A model generated the notes under the pieces. It saw nothing but the letters and a program-made list of their open reading frames with translations. It made no database searches and was not told where the DNA came from. The position numbers and the translations under genes were made by a program. 64,000 bases of DNA. It comes from Anaerolineae bacterium (GTDB lineage Bacteria > Chloroflexota > Anaerolineae > Aggregatilineales > J027). Of the stretch, positions 8,673-17,429 are shown piece after piece; position 1 is the first letter of the stretch; each line of letters opens with the position of its first letter. The stretch lies in the NCBI GenBank assembly GCA_021463865.1, contig JAJTXY010000001.1, positions 1 to 64,000 on the forward strand, given 5' to 3'.

Positions 8673-11261
8673 ATGTCCTCCACATTGCTCCGCATTATGC
8701 TGCAATACATCCGGCGGCGCTCTATTCAAAGCGTACTGCTGATTATCGGGGTGATGATTGGCGTCGCCATGATGGTCGCTATTGACATCGCCAACAACAG
8801 CGCCAGCAAAGCCTTTGAACTCAGCACCGAATCCATCACTGGCAAAACAACCCATGAAATTACAGGTGGGCCAAATGGATTGGATGAGAACCTCTATACC
8901 CAAATTCGCACCGAGATTGGCTGGCAGAATTCCGCGCCAGTGGTGACGGATTATGTGGTCGCGCTGGAATTAGACAAACAACCCTTACGCCTGTTTGGAA
9001 TTGATCCGTTTGCGGAGCCACCGTTCCGCAATTACATCAACACCCAAAACGCGATAGACACGGGTACGGATGAACCAGATATGCTGGCATTGGGGCGATT
9101 TTTTATCCAGCCCAACACGATTTTGATGGGCGAGGATTTAGCCACACAGTACGACATTCGCCCCAATGACACGCTGACCCTGCAATATGGAGATAAAACC
9201 TATACGGTCACGGTGATTGGATTGCTGCGAACCTCCGATTCATTAGCCCGTCAAGCGTTGCAGGGCATGGTGATTGCCGACATCAGCACCGCCCAAGAAT
9301 TGTTGGGGATGCAGGGCAAATTGAGCCGGATTGACCTGATTATTGACCCCGAAACGCCGGAAGGCCGTGCCGTGATAACGGATATTAAAGCCATTCTGCC
9401 GCCGGGGGCATCGTTAATGACGGCCCGTGCGCGAAGTGAAGCGGTGGGGCAGTTGACAGATGCCTTCGAATTAAACCTAACCGCACTTAGTTTATTGGCG
9501 CTGGTGGTGGGTATGTTTTTGGTCTACAACACGGTCATGTTCAGTGTGGTGCAGCGCCGACCCGTCATCGGCATTTTACGCAGCATCGGGGTGACACGCC
9601 GCCAGATTTTTGCTCTGGTGATTAGCGAAGCCCTTTTATTAAGCAGCATCGGGGCATTGCTAGGCTTGGGATTAGGCATCATTTTGGGACGGGCGACGGT
9701 TGAAGTCGTCACCCAGAGCATCAATGATGTGTTCTTCACCGTGACGGTGCAATCACTGTATGTCTCGGCGTTTACGCTGATTAAAGGCTTTGTGATGGGA
9801 GTTGGGGCGGCACTATTTGCGGCATTTTTGCCTGCCTATGAGGCGACCAATACCCCGCCAATTAGCGCCAGCCGCCGCAGTGACCTTGAACAGCGCACCC
9901 TCAAAATCATCCCCTATATCACAATTGCGGGCATCGTCATGGCAATGATCGGGGTGGGATTGCTCCGATTTAAAGCCTTGATGATTAACTTCGCCGGGAT
10001 ATTTTCCATCATCAACGGCTTGGCACTGCTGACGGCGCTGGTGGTGCTGGGGATAATGCCCGTTTTGCCACCACTGACCGGGAAATTGGGTGGACTGGTG
10101 GGACGGATGGCCCCGCGCAGTATTTTACGCAACCTGAGCCGGACGAGTGTGGCGATTGCGGCTTTAATGCTGGCAGTGAGTGTGATTGTTGGCGTCACAA
10201 TTATGGTGGGGTCGTTTCGCATTACGGTGGAGGATTGGCTGGGTCAAACTTTACGAGCCGATGTATTTATCAGTCCCCCGAATGGTACAGCCAGTCAAAC
10301 TGACACACCCATCAGCCGCGACTTGATTGAACGGGTCGCCAATGTCGAGGGGGTTCGCCACGTCATCTATACCCGCCAGACGGAAGTGGCGGAAGTAGGG
10401 GATGATCGGCCTGTGCCCTTGAGCGCGATTATGAGCGATATTTCAGAGGATCGGCGGTATTTTGTCCATAAGGTGAATTTGAGCAACGCCGAAATTTATG
10501 AGCGGGTGGTGAATGGCGATGCCGTCCTGTTGACCGAGCCATTTGCCAACAGTCGGGGCATTGAATGGCGCAATGATTTGACCATTACCCTGCTGACTGA
10601 GCAAGGGCCGCATGAATTCACAGTATTGGGGATTTACCAAGACTACACCACCAGTCAGGGGCATGTCACGATGGGACTGGAAGCCTATCGTTCCTATTGG
10701 AAGGATGACAGCATCACCGCGATTGGGGCATATGTTGAGCCGGGGGCGGATATTGATGAGGTGGTGGCGCGGCTGCAAGATGAACTTTCGGGGTCGCAAC
10801 TGTTGATTCAATCCAACCGCGAACTGCGCCAGAGTGCGATGGAAGTATTTGACAGGACGTTTGCGATTACAGGGGCACTGAATTTGCTGGCGACGGTGGT
10901 GGCGTTTATCGGCATTTTGAGCGCGTTAATGGCCCTGCAATTGGAGCGGCGGCGCGAAATCGGGATTATGCGCTCGAATGGGCTGACCCAAAAACAAATG
11001 CTGCGGCTGACCCTATGGGAAACGGGGATTATGGGCACAGTGGCGGGGATTATGGCGATGCCAGTGGGTTTGGCGCTGGCAATGGCGCTGATTAAGGTCA
11101 TCAATCTGCGGAGTTTTGGCTGGTCAATGGAGATTTTTATTCGGTGGCAGTTTTTCGCGCAGGCCTTTGCTGTAGCCATTTTAGCGGCACTATTGGCGGG
11201 ATTGTATCCGGCGTGGCGCATCGGACGGATTCAGCCAGTGGAGGCGATACGGTCAGAATAA
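8673..11261 (+). CDS. ABC transporter permease, FtsX/MacB-like, two FtsX domains
   Basis: Membrane partner of the ATPase at 7875-8669. The protein has one N-terminal transmembrane helix followed by a large extracytoplasmic MacB-like domain, and three clustered helices with an FtsX domain near residues 260-400. A second block follows: a helix, a second extracytoplasmic domain and a C-terminal FtsX domain (VVAFIGILSALMAL to GLYPAWRIGRIQPVEAIR). This duplicated form, about 860 residues, is common for stand-alone MacB-type transporters that work by mechanotransmission. No cargo gene is adjacent. Confidence 0.92.
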   Translation: MSSTLLRIMLQYIRRRSIQSVLLIIGVMIGVAMMVAIDIANNSASKAFELSTESITGKTTHEITGGPNGLDENLYTQIRTEIGWQNSAPVVTDYVVALELDKQPLRLFGIDPFAEPPFRNYINTQNAIDTGTDEPDMLALGRFFIQPNTILMGEDLATQYDIRPNDTLTLQYGDKTYTVTVIGLLRTSDSLARQALQGMVIADISTAQELLGMQGKLSRIDLIIDPETPEGRAVITDIKAILPPGASLMTARARSEAVGQLTDAFELNLTALSLLALVVGMFLVYNTVMFSVVQRRPVIGILRSIGVTRRQIFALVISEALLLSSIGALLGLGLGIILGRATVEVVTQSINDVFFTVTVQSLYVSAFTLIKGFVMGVGAALFAAFLPAYEATNTPPISASRRSDLEQRTLKIIPYITIAGIVMAMIGVGLLRFKALMINFAGIFSIINGLALLTALVVLGIMPVLPPLTGKLGGLVGRMAPRSILRNLSRTSVAIAALMLAVSVIVGVTIMVGSFRITVEDWLGQTLRADVFISPPNGTASQTDTPISRDLIERVANVEGVRHVIYTRQTEVAEVGDDRPVPLSAIMSDISEDRRYFVHKVNLSNAEIYERVVNGDAVLLTEPFANSRGIEWRNDLTITLLTEQGPHEFTVLGIYQDYTTSQGHVTMGLEAYRSYWKDDSITAIGAYVEPGADIDEVVARLQDELSGSQLLIQSNRELRQSAMEVFDRTFAITGALNLLATVVAFIGILSALMALQLERRREIGIMRSNGLTQKQMLRLTLWETGIMGTVAGIMAMPVGLALAMALIKVINLRSFGWSMEIFIRWQFFAQAFAVAILAALLAGLYPAWRIGRIQPVEAIRSE

Positions 11262-11460
11262 TTATCCATTCCGTTTTATGTGGATATAGGGAAAAACATC
11301 GTTAGTATCACTAGTGAAACGGTATGCACTTGTCAAGTGGTGTCATCGGTTATGGGGGAGAGCCATAATTGACCGTTAAGATTTGGAATTTGTGAGAGGG
11401 AACTCCGGCGGCGACTTCGGGGTATAGTTTTAAAGAAAAACGGTGAAAGGTGAAGTCGTC

Positions 11461-12432
11461 ATGCAACGTTGTCTCATTGTCACGATATTGGCGCTGCTCA
11501 TTTTTGTACCAATGGCAGCGGCTAAGTCCGAAATCACTGAATTTCCCGTAGAAAGCGGTTCCCATCCTCACGATGTCGCGCCCGCCCCCGATGGCACGGT
11601 TTGGTATACAGCTCAACGCACCGGGGAGTTGGGGCGGCTTGATCCTGCGACAGGTGAATTTCATCATATCCCATTAGGTACTGGTTCACAGCCACACGGG
11701 GTTATTATCGGGCCGGATGATGCCGCTTGGGTGACGGATAGCGGTCTAAATGCGATTGTGCGAGTAGACCCCGAAACGGAAGCAGTTGAAGTATTCCCCC
11801 TACCCGATGACGCGCCAAATGCTAATTTAAACACGGCGACTTTTGATGGGAATGGCATCCTCTGGTTTACCGGGCAAAATGGGGTTTATGGTCGGGTTGA
11901 TCCAGAAACAGGTGAAGTTGAGGTGTTTGATGCGCCGCGTGGTCGTGGACCGTATGGGATTGCTACCACGCCGGACGGGGATGTGTATTATGCGTCACTG
12001 GCGGGCAACCATATCGCCAAAATTGATATTGAGACGGGCGAAGCAACCGTCATTGAGCCACCCACACCGAATCAAGGGGCACGCCGCATCTGGTCGGATT
12101 CAGAGGGGCGCTTGTGGGTCAGCGAGTGGAACGCGGGGCAGCTTGGGATGTATGACCCGGCGGATGAATCGTGGCAAGAATGGCGTCTGCCCGGTGACAA
12201 TCCCATGCCCTATGCAGTGTATGTGGATGAGCGAGATGATGTGTGGTTGAGCGATTTTGGCAATAACAGACTTGTGCGCTTTGACCCCGAAACCGAAACT
12301 TTTGAGACGTATGCTATCCCGAATCCGGGGGCGGCGGTGCGGCAAATTTTGGGACGGGAAGGCGAGGTTTGGGGTGCAGAATCGGGGGCGGATAGTTTGA
12401 TATTGGTCACGCTTGAGGTAGCCGAGGATTAG
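11461..12432 (+). CDS. secreted streptogramin-lyase-like (Vgb) beta-propeller
   Basis: A signal peptide (VTILALLIFVPMAAA) leads a seven-bladed NHL/Vgb-type propeller with repeated blocks of the form GxLWFTGQNGVYGRVDPETGEV. The blade pattern matches the virginiamycin B lyase superfamily. Most members outside true Vgb have no proven lyase activity, so an enzyme role is not assumed. ATG 11461 is chosen because AAGGTGA precedes it; GTG 11443 is upstream. The last four residues (VAED) and the stop codon lie inside repeat F3, copy A. Confidence 0.75.
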   Translation: MQRCLIVTILALLIFVPMAAAKSEITEFPVESGSHPHDVAPAPDGTVWYTAQRTGELGRLDPATGEFHHIPLGTGSQPHGVIIGPDDAAWVTDSGLNAIVRVDPETEAVEVFPLPDDAPNANLNTATFDGNGILWFTGQNGVYGRVDPETGEVEVFDAPRGRGPYGIATTPDGDVYYASLAGNHIAKIDIETGEATVIEPPTPNQGARRIWSDSEGRLWVSEWNAGQLGMYDPADESWQEWRLPGDNPMPYAVYVDERDDVWLSDFGNNRLVRFDPETETFETYAIPNPGAAVRQILGREGEVWGAESGADSLILVTLEVAED

Positions 12433-12472
12433 AAATCCCCGGCTACAAGATCAATGTTCTCTGGATGAGGAC
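12418..12472 (+). repeat. F3 palindromic repeat, copy A (two hairpins)
   Basis: Hairpin 1 pairs GTAGCCGAGGA with TCCCCGGCTAC, with an A/C mismatch at one internal position. Hairpin 2 pairs GTTCTC with GAGGAC around the loop TGGAT. The stop codon of the propeller gene lies in the loop of hairpin 1. Copies B and C are at 35201-35249 and 50878-50932. Confidence 0.8.
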
Positions 12473-12569
12473 GGGCTTTGGGTGTTGGGTATAAGAAGCT
12501 TTGCCGAATCAATTCGGGCGGCTGTGTGGCGAATTCGGCTCAATGCCGAATGGGGAGTTCATTTTATTG

Positions 12570-12611
12570 ACACGCGGGGATAAATCCGCCGCGCTGAAGC
12601 TAGGCTAAAAA
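12570..12611 (+). repeat. F2 palindromic repeat, copy A
   Basis: The stem is CGCGG / CCGCG with the inner pair GGA-TAAA-TCC. Compared with copies at 14807 and 44427 (CACGG / CCGTG and GGC-TAAA-GCC), both arms have changed together, so pairing is kept. The tail GCTGAAGCTAGGCTA also matches the family. Confidence 0.7.
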
Positions 12612-12712
12612 CATGGAGTAAAGTCGTTATGGCAATCAAGTTTATAGGTGGCTTGATTGTACTGCGCCCTCTACTATTTTACTGGCTAAGGCAAAATGGG
12701 GATGCACAAACA

Positions 12713-12733
12713 GGGCAGGTATTAGTCCTGCCC
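12713..12733. repeat. GGGCAGG hairpin
   Basis: Perfect 7-bp inverted repeat GGGCAGG / CCTGCCC with a 7-base loop. Similar GGCAGG / CCTGCC hairpins occur at 20891-20914 and 35281-35301, so this may be a fourth repeat type or a common terminator stem. Confidence 0.5.
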
Positions 12734-12770
12734 CTACGGAAAGGCGTAGTATTGGGGTGAGGCTGGTAAT

Positions 12771-13028
12771 TTACGGCTTTGGTTCAGGTGACAGTGATTT
12801 TTGCAGTTTGACACGCAGATCGGCGACCTCTTCGAGCAGTTTGCGTTCGCGTTTTTGGGTACGCAGCAGGGTCATGAGCACGATGAAGAACATTATCCCC
12901 AAGACGATGATGCCAATAGCCTCACGCACATCCACATCTACATCCACATCGTTATCAATCGGCGGGCTGGCGGGGCGTTGATTGGCGTTTTCGGTTTGGG
13001 TTTCCTCTTTTAAGATTGGGCTATTCAT
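12771..13028 (-). CDS. small single-pass membrane protein, twin of 13025-13258
   Basis: An 85-residue protein of unknown function. An acidic N-terminus carries the run DNDVDVDVDV, then a transmembrane helix (GIIVLGIMFFIVLMTLL), then a basic segment and a short coiled coil (KLLEEVADLRVKLQKSL). AAGGAG is well placed before ATG 13028. The start overlaps the stop of the upstream twin by four bases (ATGA), so the two are translationally coupled. The shared block I-x-VLGI-x-ALLRxQKR-x-RxLLE marks them as paralogues. Topology is likely N-out, C-in by the positive-inside rule. Confidence 0.75.
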   Translation of the reverse strand: MNSPILKEETQTENANQRPASPPIDNDVDVDVDVREAIGIIVLGIMFFIVLMTLLRTQKRERKLLEEVADLRVKLQKSLSPEPKP

Positions 13029-13258
13029 GCCTTCATCTCCTTTATTGTGGCTTTTTGTAATTCCTTCAGTTGGTGTTCCAATAATTGACGGGTGCGTTTT
13101 TGGGAACGGAGCAGGGCAAACAGTAGAACGATGCAGACAATCCCCAGCACAATCACCCCAACGGTGTCTTCAACTTCAATACTATTCTCTTGGCTAGAGG
13201 CTGGTTTTTCGCTCATCGTATAGGGCTGCTCCAAAATCTCATTCGTCGTGTAAGCCAT
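13025..13258 (-). CDS. small single-pass membrane protein, twin of 12771-13028
   Basis: A 77-residue paralogue of the next gene. An acidic segment (IEVEDTVG) precedes one transmembrane helix (VIVLGIVCIVLLFALL), then a basic stretch (RSQKRTRQ) and a coiled coil (LLEHQLKELQKATIKEMKA). A strong AGGAGGT site lies seven bases before ATG 13258. It follows the radical SAM gene by 22 bases on the same strand and may belong to its operon. The pair could form a heterodimer through the coiled coils; this is inference. Confidence 0.75.
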   Translation of the reverse strand: MAYTTNEILEQPYTMSEKPASSQENSIEVEDTVGVIVLGIVCIVLLFALLRSQKRTRQLLEHQLKELQKATIKEMKA

Positions 13259-13280
13259 TCTCAGACCTCCTATTGACTTC

Positions 13281-14789
13281 CTATTGGTTAATCAGTGGAA
13301 TCGTCGTTGAACGGTGGGACTGCTGCGCCTGTGCCAATGCCAACGAATCCAATTTGCGGCGGGCGGCCCCCAATGTCAATCTATGATACCCCATCGCACC
13401 AATTCGGCGCAGGTTTTGGGGTTTGATGGGGTTGATTTTACCGGATTTTAACGCACGCCATGTCTTGCGGGCACGATATTCCTTGTGGACGACGGTGTGT
13501 AGTTGGCGATAGAACTCGGTTGGAAATGGCCCTTGATAGAGCATGGCAAGGTCTTGTGAATCTGTCCAATTCGTTTTCTCATCGAGTTCCTGACGGACAC
13601 GCTCATAAAATTTTGTGCCGGGGAGGGGGTAGCTAACCGAGATGCCAATATCGTCCGGCATGAGTTCACGCACCATTTTTAGGGTGAGTTCAATATCCTC
13701 ACGGGTTTCGCCGGGGTAGCCAAATTGCAGGAAGAAACCAACCTCAATGCCTTCATGGGCCAATTTGCGGCGGCTTTCATAAATTTGCTCGACGGCAGTG
13801 CCCTTGTCCATCGCATCCAAGATTTTTTGGGAGCCACTTTCTGCCCCCATCCAAATGGTTTTGCAGCCAGCGCGGTGCATGGCCTGAATGGTGTCTTCAA
13901 CCAACAGCAGGTCGGCGCGGGACAGGCATTTGAAGGGGGTGCGGATGTTGAGGCGTTCGATTTCGTCGGCAAATTCTTGAATCCAGCGCGGTTTGAGGCC
14001 CATGATGTCATCAGCGAACCAGATGTGGTCGGGGTGAAAGTTTTCCTTTAACCACTTCAATTCTTGGGCGACATTTTGGGGGGAACGGACGTTGTAGCGT
14101 TGACCCCAAATCGGCTTGGCACACCAATTGCAGTGATAGGGGCAGCCGCGTGTCGTGACCATATTGATGCTGTAGTAACCGTGTCGTTCAACCCAGATGC
14201 GGCGGTATTTTTCGACATCCACCAATTCCCACGCCGGCATGGGGAGTTCGTCCAGATTTTTGATGACGGCACGCGGGAGGGTCGTTACAGGTTTGGCATC
14301 GGCGTCCAGATAGGCTAGGCCTTGAATATCAGCAAGGCTAGTGGATTTTTTGCCTGTCAGCGTGTCCATCAATTCATGCAGGGTGAGTTCGCCCTCACCA
14401 CGAATGACATAATCCGCGCCGTGCTGCAAATATTTTTCATAATGGTCGGTGGCATCCGCGCCGCAGATGATAACCGGAATACCGCGTTCTTTTGCCATAC
14501 GGGTCATGGTAAAAGCGGCTTCGCGCATATTCAGGAGGCACATTTTGCTGAGATAGTTAAAATTATCCTCGAACAAGACGGCGAAACGCGGTTGATAGCG
14601 ATCTAAAGCGACGGCCCATTCATTTTCGGATTCGGCTAACATCGCATCAAATAGAGCGACTTGATAGCCGGCCTCCCGCATGTAGCTGGCAGCAAATAAT
14701 GTCCCCAATGGCGGATAGGGCTGCATCGCCGCATAGAGTTTGGGGTCGAATCGGAGATAATAACTTTGCCCAAAAAGAATGTCTGTCAT
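13281..14789 (-). CDS. B12-binding-domain radical SAM protein
   Basis: Radical S-adenosylmethionine enzyme with an N-terminal cobalamin-binding-like domain (PYPPLGTLFAASYMREAGYQV, then VIICGADAT and YVIRGEGE). The 4Fe-4S cluster motif CPYHCNWC is near residue 215, followed by the radical SAM barrel (IWFADDIMG, GAESGSQ, GFFLQFGYPGE). The family includes BchE, anaerobic methylases and lipid-modifying enzymes; the substrate cannot be deduced here. ATG 14789 is preferred over GTG 14810 because GAAAGGG precedes it at good distance. The flippase and the two small membrane proteins nearby may hint at an envelope substrate. Confidence 0.9.
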   Translation of the reverse strand: MTDILFGQSYYLRFDPKLYAAMQPYPPLGTLFAASYMREAGYQVALFDAMLAESENEWAVALDRYQPRFAVLFEDNFNYLSKMCLLNMREAAFTMTRMAKERGIPVIICGADATDHYEKYLQHGADYVIRGEGELTLHELMDTLTGKKSTSLADIQGLAYLDADAKPVTTLPRAVIKNLDELPMPAWELVDVEKYRRIWVERHGYYSINMVTTRGCPYHCNWCAKPIWGQRYNVRSPQNVAQELKWLKENFHPDHIWFADDIMGLKPRWIQEFADEIERLNIRTPFKCLSRADLLLVEDTIQAMHRAGCKTIWMGAESGSQKILDAMDKGTAVEQIYESRRKLAHEGIEVGFFLQFGYPGETREDIELTLKMVRELMPDDIGISVSYPLPGTKFYERVRQELDEKTNWTDSQDLAMLYQGPFPTEFYRQLHTVVHKEYRARKTWRALKSGKINPIKPQNLRRIGAMGYHRLTLGAARRKLDSLALAQAQQSHRSTTIPLINQ

Positions 14790-14806
14790 GCAAAATGCCC
14801 TTTCAA

Positions 14807-14842
14807 ACACGGGGCTAAAGCCGCCGTGCTGAATCTAAACTA
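14807..14842 (+). repeat. F2 palindromic repeat, copy B
   Basis: The CACGG / CCGTG stem encloses GGC-TAAA-GCC, followed by GCTGAATCTAAACTA. It lies between the divergent radical SAM and flippase genes. The last bases of the ribosome-binding region of the radical SAM gene lie next to it. Confidence 0.75.
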
Positions 14843-14896
14843 AAAAATACCATGCGACCCGCTTATTTCATCATAACAAAAATTGGCTAACCCTGC

Positions 14897-16189
14897 TTGA
14901 TTACATTATCAGAGCGCCGCCTTTCACATAATACCCTCATTTTGTTCGCCAACAATGGCCTGACTGCCCTATTGGCATTTGGCCTAACTGTCCTTATCGC
15001 ACGCGGACTGGGCGACGCGGCGTTGGGACGATACGCGGCGATTATGGCGTGGGTGCTGCCTTTGTCGCTGCTGACCGAATTTGGCATCGGTACATTGATT
15101 ACGCGGAACGTGGCACGACAGCGGGATGAAGCACGGCACTATCTGAAAATGACCCATCCCTTACGCTGGATGATTGGCGGGGGAGTGATTGTGGCGGTAT
15201 GGATTTTTGCACCCCTGTTGAGTGATGATGCCCAAATTATCGCGGGGTTACGCATTGGGATATTTTTGGCGCTGATTGATGCCTTATTCGCCAGTTATAC
15301 AGCCGTGTTTCGGGCGTGGGAAATGATGTGGCCGATTTTGATTTTGAATGTGGGCTATCTGGCGTTGCAGGTGGTCGGGGCGGTCATCGTGGTGGCGATG
15401 GATGGGTCGGTGGTGGCGTTGATGGCAGTGATCGTCGCGGCGGATGGGGTGCAGTTGGCGGCGACGTGGGGGATATGGAGAAAAATCAACCTCACCCCCC
15501 AACCCCCTCTCCAAGGTAGCGAGGGGGAAGAAATACCCGCCAAAGCAATCAAGGAGTCCATTGATACCATCGCCATTTTGAAAAAGGCGTGGCCGTTTAT
15601 GATAGCGGGGGTGTTGGCGACATTGCAACTGCGGATGGTGATCTTGATTTTGCAGGGGCAGGGCGGGAATGAGGCGGTGGGATGGTATGCGGCGGCGAAT
15701 CGCGTGGTGGAGGCAGGGCGGATGCTGCCTAATGCGGCATTTGGGGCATTGTTTCCCATGCTGGCGGCACTGGTGGATAATCCCCCAAAAACGCGGCGGG
15801 TATTTCGACAGGCTACACTATTCTTGGTGATTTATGGAGTAGGGGTCGGGGGGATAGCATTGATTGGGGGCAAGCCATTTGTCCGGTTCGTATTTGGTGA
15901 GCATTTTGAGCAGGCAGGTGCGGCGCTGGTCATTTTGGCATGGGCGATTTTGCCGGGGGGATTGCGCGGACTCATCACACTGCGGTTGTATGCCTATCAC
16001 CGCGAATGGTGGGTGAATAGGGTGACGGGGGTGGCGCTCATCATCCAGTTGATCGTGGGATTGTGGCTGATTGGGGAATATGGTATTACGGGGGCGGCGT
16101 GGACGATTGTTATAGCGGAAATTGTGTTGGCGGGGTTACTATTTGGCACTGCATGGCGCAGTGGTGATACAATGTTGCGGGGGCATTAA
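14897..16189 (+). CDS. polysaccharide flippase (Wzx/MATE-like) with in-frame F1 repeat
   Basis: Integral membrane protein with about 12 hydrophobic helices. Its start (LFANNGLTALLAFGLTVLIARGLG) is typical of Wzx/RfbX exporters, which move lipid-linked oligosaccharides across the membrane. Translation probably starts at TTG 14897. Residues 197-211 (INLTPQPPLQGSEGE) are encoded by a copy of repeat F1 lying in the loop between the sixth and seventh helices. The reading frame continues normally after it, so the gene seems intact. The repeat-derived peptide is hydrophilic and would sit in a loop, where it is probably tolerated. Confidence 0.85.
   Translation: MITLSERRLSHNTLILFANNGLTALLAFGLTVLIARGLGDAALGRYAAIMAWVLPLSLLTEFGIGTLITRNVARQRDEARHYLKMTHPLRWMIGGGVIVAVWIFAPLLSDDAQIIAGLRIGIFLALIDALFASYTAVFRAWEMMWPILILNVGYLALQVVGAVIVVAMDGSVVALMAVIVAADGVQLAATWGIWRKINLTPQPPLQGSEGEEIPAKAIKESIDTIAILKKAWPFMIAGVLATLQLRMVILILQGQGGNEAVGWYAAANRVVEAGRMLPNAAFGALFPMLAALVDNPPKTRRVFRQATLFLVIYGVGVGGIALIGGKPFVRFVFGEHFEQAGAALVILAWAILPGGLRGLITLRLYAYHREWWVNRVTGVALIIQLIVGLWLIGEYGITGAAWTIVIAEIVLAGLLFGTAWRSGDTMLRGH
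15485..15530 (+). repeat. F1 palindromic repeat, copy A, inside the flippase gene
   Basis: The stem CCCCCTC / GAGGGGG (15503-15509 and 15521-15527) is preceded by ATCAACCTCACCCCCC. The same leading sequence occurs at 18675. In this copy the repeat is translated as residues 197-211 of the flippase without breaking the frame. Confidence 0.85.
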
Positions 16190-16221
16190 ATTTTTGATTA
16201 GAAGAGGTTTTGGAAGAGAAA

Positions 16222-17259
16222 ATGCCGTTTAAGCAACTTCGTTGGGTGTTGGTAACAGGGCTGATTGTCGTTATCGGGCTGATTTTAGCTGCCTGTGACC
16301 CTGAACCCGAAGAAGCACCCCCCACCGTTCCCGAAGTGGTTGAAAACACCTTACAGCCGCCCTTTATTACACAGACCCCTCAATACACGGCCACTTTGAC
16401 GCCGAGTATGACCTTTACGCCAAGCACCACCCCAACCGCCAGTGATACCCCCACACCGACGACACCCACCGCAACCGTCACCAGCACACCCACCGCACCG
16501 CCCAAAGGGACGGTTTCTTCGAGTGAATCGCGGGTGATTGTGCGTGAAGGGCCGGGGCGTGAATATCCCGAGGTGACGCGGGTAGATTCCGGCACGGTGG
16601 TAGATGTTTTGGAATCTGATGAAAGCGCGGCACGTGAGGAATGGTATCGCGTGCGGCTGGTGGAAGAAGATGGCACCATTCAAGAGGGCTGGATATTGGG
16701 TCGGCTGATTCAAACCGATGCGGCGATTCCTACCGCTGGCCCAACACCTACCGTCGGCGTCACCATTGGCAGCCCACCCCCACTGACAACGGCGGAAGTA
16801 TCTGGCACGCCGATTGTGTTTAATACCGGGACACCGCCTGCCGAAATTAGTGAGGTCAATATTTGGGCCTACTGCGAAGAATACAACGGTAAGGTGATGA
16901 ACCTGTCGCCGCGCAGTGCCCGAAGCGACCAAACCGTGAGCATTTATTGGAGTTGGTTTGTCACACGGCCTGAATTGATGGCGGATCACATCGCGGCGGT
17001 GGACTATAATGTGACGGTCAATGGGTCACGCTTGCAGAATTGGCAGCAATACGCGACCCAGATGCGGCGCGATGCCCGCAATAATAACAATTGGACGGTC
17101 TATTGGTATATACCACTAGGTCAACTTGAACCCGGTGAGTATACGGTTGACTATCGGGCCACATGGTCAAAGGTTGTGAACGACGGCCTGACGGATTATG
17201 GGCCGGATACCACCAATACGGAAGATGTTGGGACTTGTACGTTTACGGTTACAGAGTAA
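16222..17259 (+). CDS. lipoprotein with SH3-like domain
   Basis: The signal peptide ends in the lipobox LAAC (Cys25). A long Thr/Pro linker (residues ~50-100) leads to a bacterial SH3-like module (VIVREGPGREYPEVTRVDSGTVVDVL to GWILGRLI), then a second Thr/Pro linker and a beta-rich C-terminal domain with two Cys (WAYCEEY and GTCTFTV) that could pair. SH3b modules often bind cell-wall peptides. ATG 16222 is chosen because the signal peptide starts there; TTG 16210 is upstream. The gene follows the flippase by 32 bases and may be cotranscribed. Confidence 0.8.
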   Translation: MPFKQLRWVLVTGLIVVIGLILAACDPEPEEAPPTVPEVVENTLQPPFITQTPQYTATLTPSMTFTPSTTPTASDTPTPTTPTATVTSTPTAPPKGTVSSSESRVIVREGPGREYPEVTRVDSGTVVDVLESDESAAREEWYRVRLVEEDGTIQEGWILGRLIQTDAAIPTAGPTPTVGVTIGSPPPLTTAEVSGTPIVFNTGTPPAEISEVNIWAYCEEYNGKVMNLSPRSARSDQTVSIYWSWFVTRPELMADHIAAVDYNVTVNGSRLQNWQQYATQMRRDARNNNNWTVYWYIPLGQLEPGEYTVDYRATWSKVVNDGLTDYGPDTTNTEDVGTCTFTVTE

Positions 17260-17281
17260 TGACGTTTGACAATTTGACTAT

Positions 17282-17358
17282 TCCCACCCCCTCCCCATTG
17301 CATGGAGAGGGACTTCAGGAGGGTGTTTTGCTCCCCCTCTCCACTGCGTAGTGAGAGG
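17282..17358 (+). repeat. F1 palindromic repeat, copy C (double hairpin)
   Basis: First hairpin: CTCCCCAT / ATGGAGAG with a preserved C/A mismatch. Second hairpin: CCCTCT-C-CACT / AGTGAGAGGG with one bulged C (17335-17359). The spacer GAGAGGGACTTCA is shared with the copy at 24193. It lies in the gap between the SH3 lipoprotein and the HEAT gene. Confidence 0.7.
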
Positions 17359-17429
17359 GCGGCGTATGAGGCGACTCTCTACTTGAACGCTCGTTTGTTT
17401 TTTATGGTCATTTGTAGGATACGGGGGCG

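Larger units (their letters stand above)
12433..12770. other. 338-base gap rich in palindromes
   Basis: No credible gene is seen. The gap holds the rest of F3 copy A, two short palindromes built on GCCGAAT (12503-12518 and 12533-12551), F2 copy A (12570-12611) and a perfect 7-bp GGGCAGG hairpin (12713-12733). It looks like a site where short repeats have accumulated. Confidence 0.6.

Noticed and set aside
12433-12770. Degraded insertion sequence in the repeat-rich gap
   Set aside because: No transposase remnants or matching terminal inverted repeats; only short unrelated palindromes.
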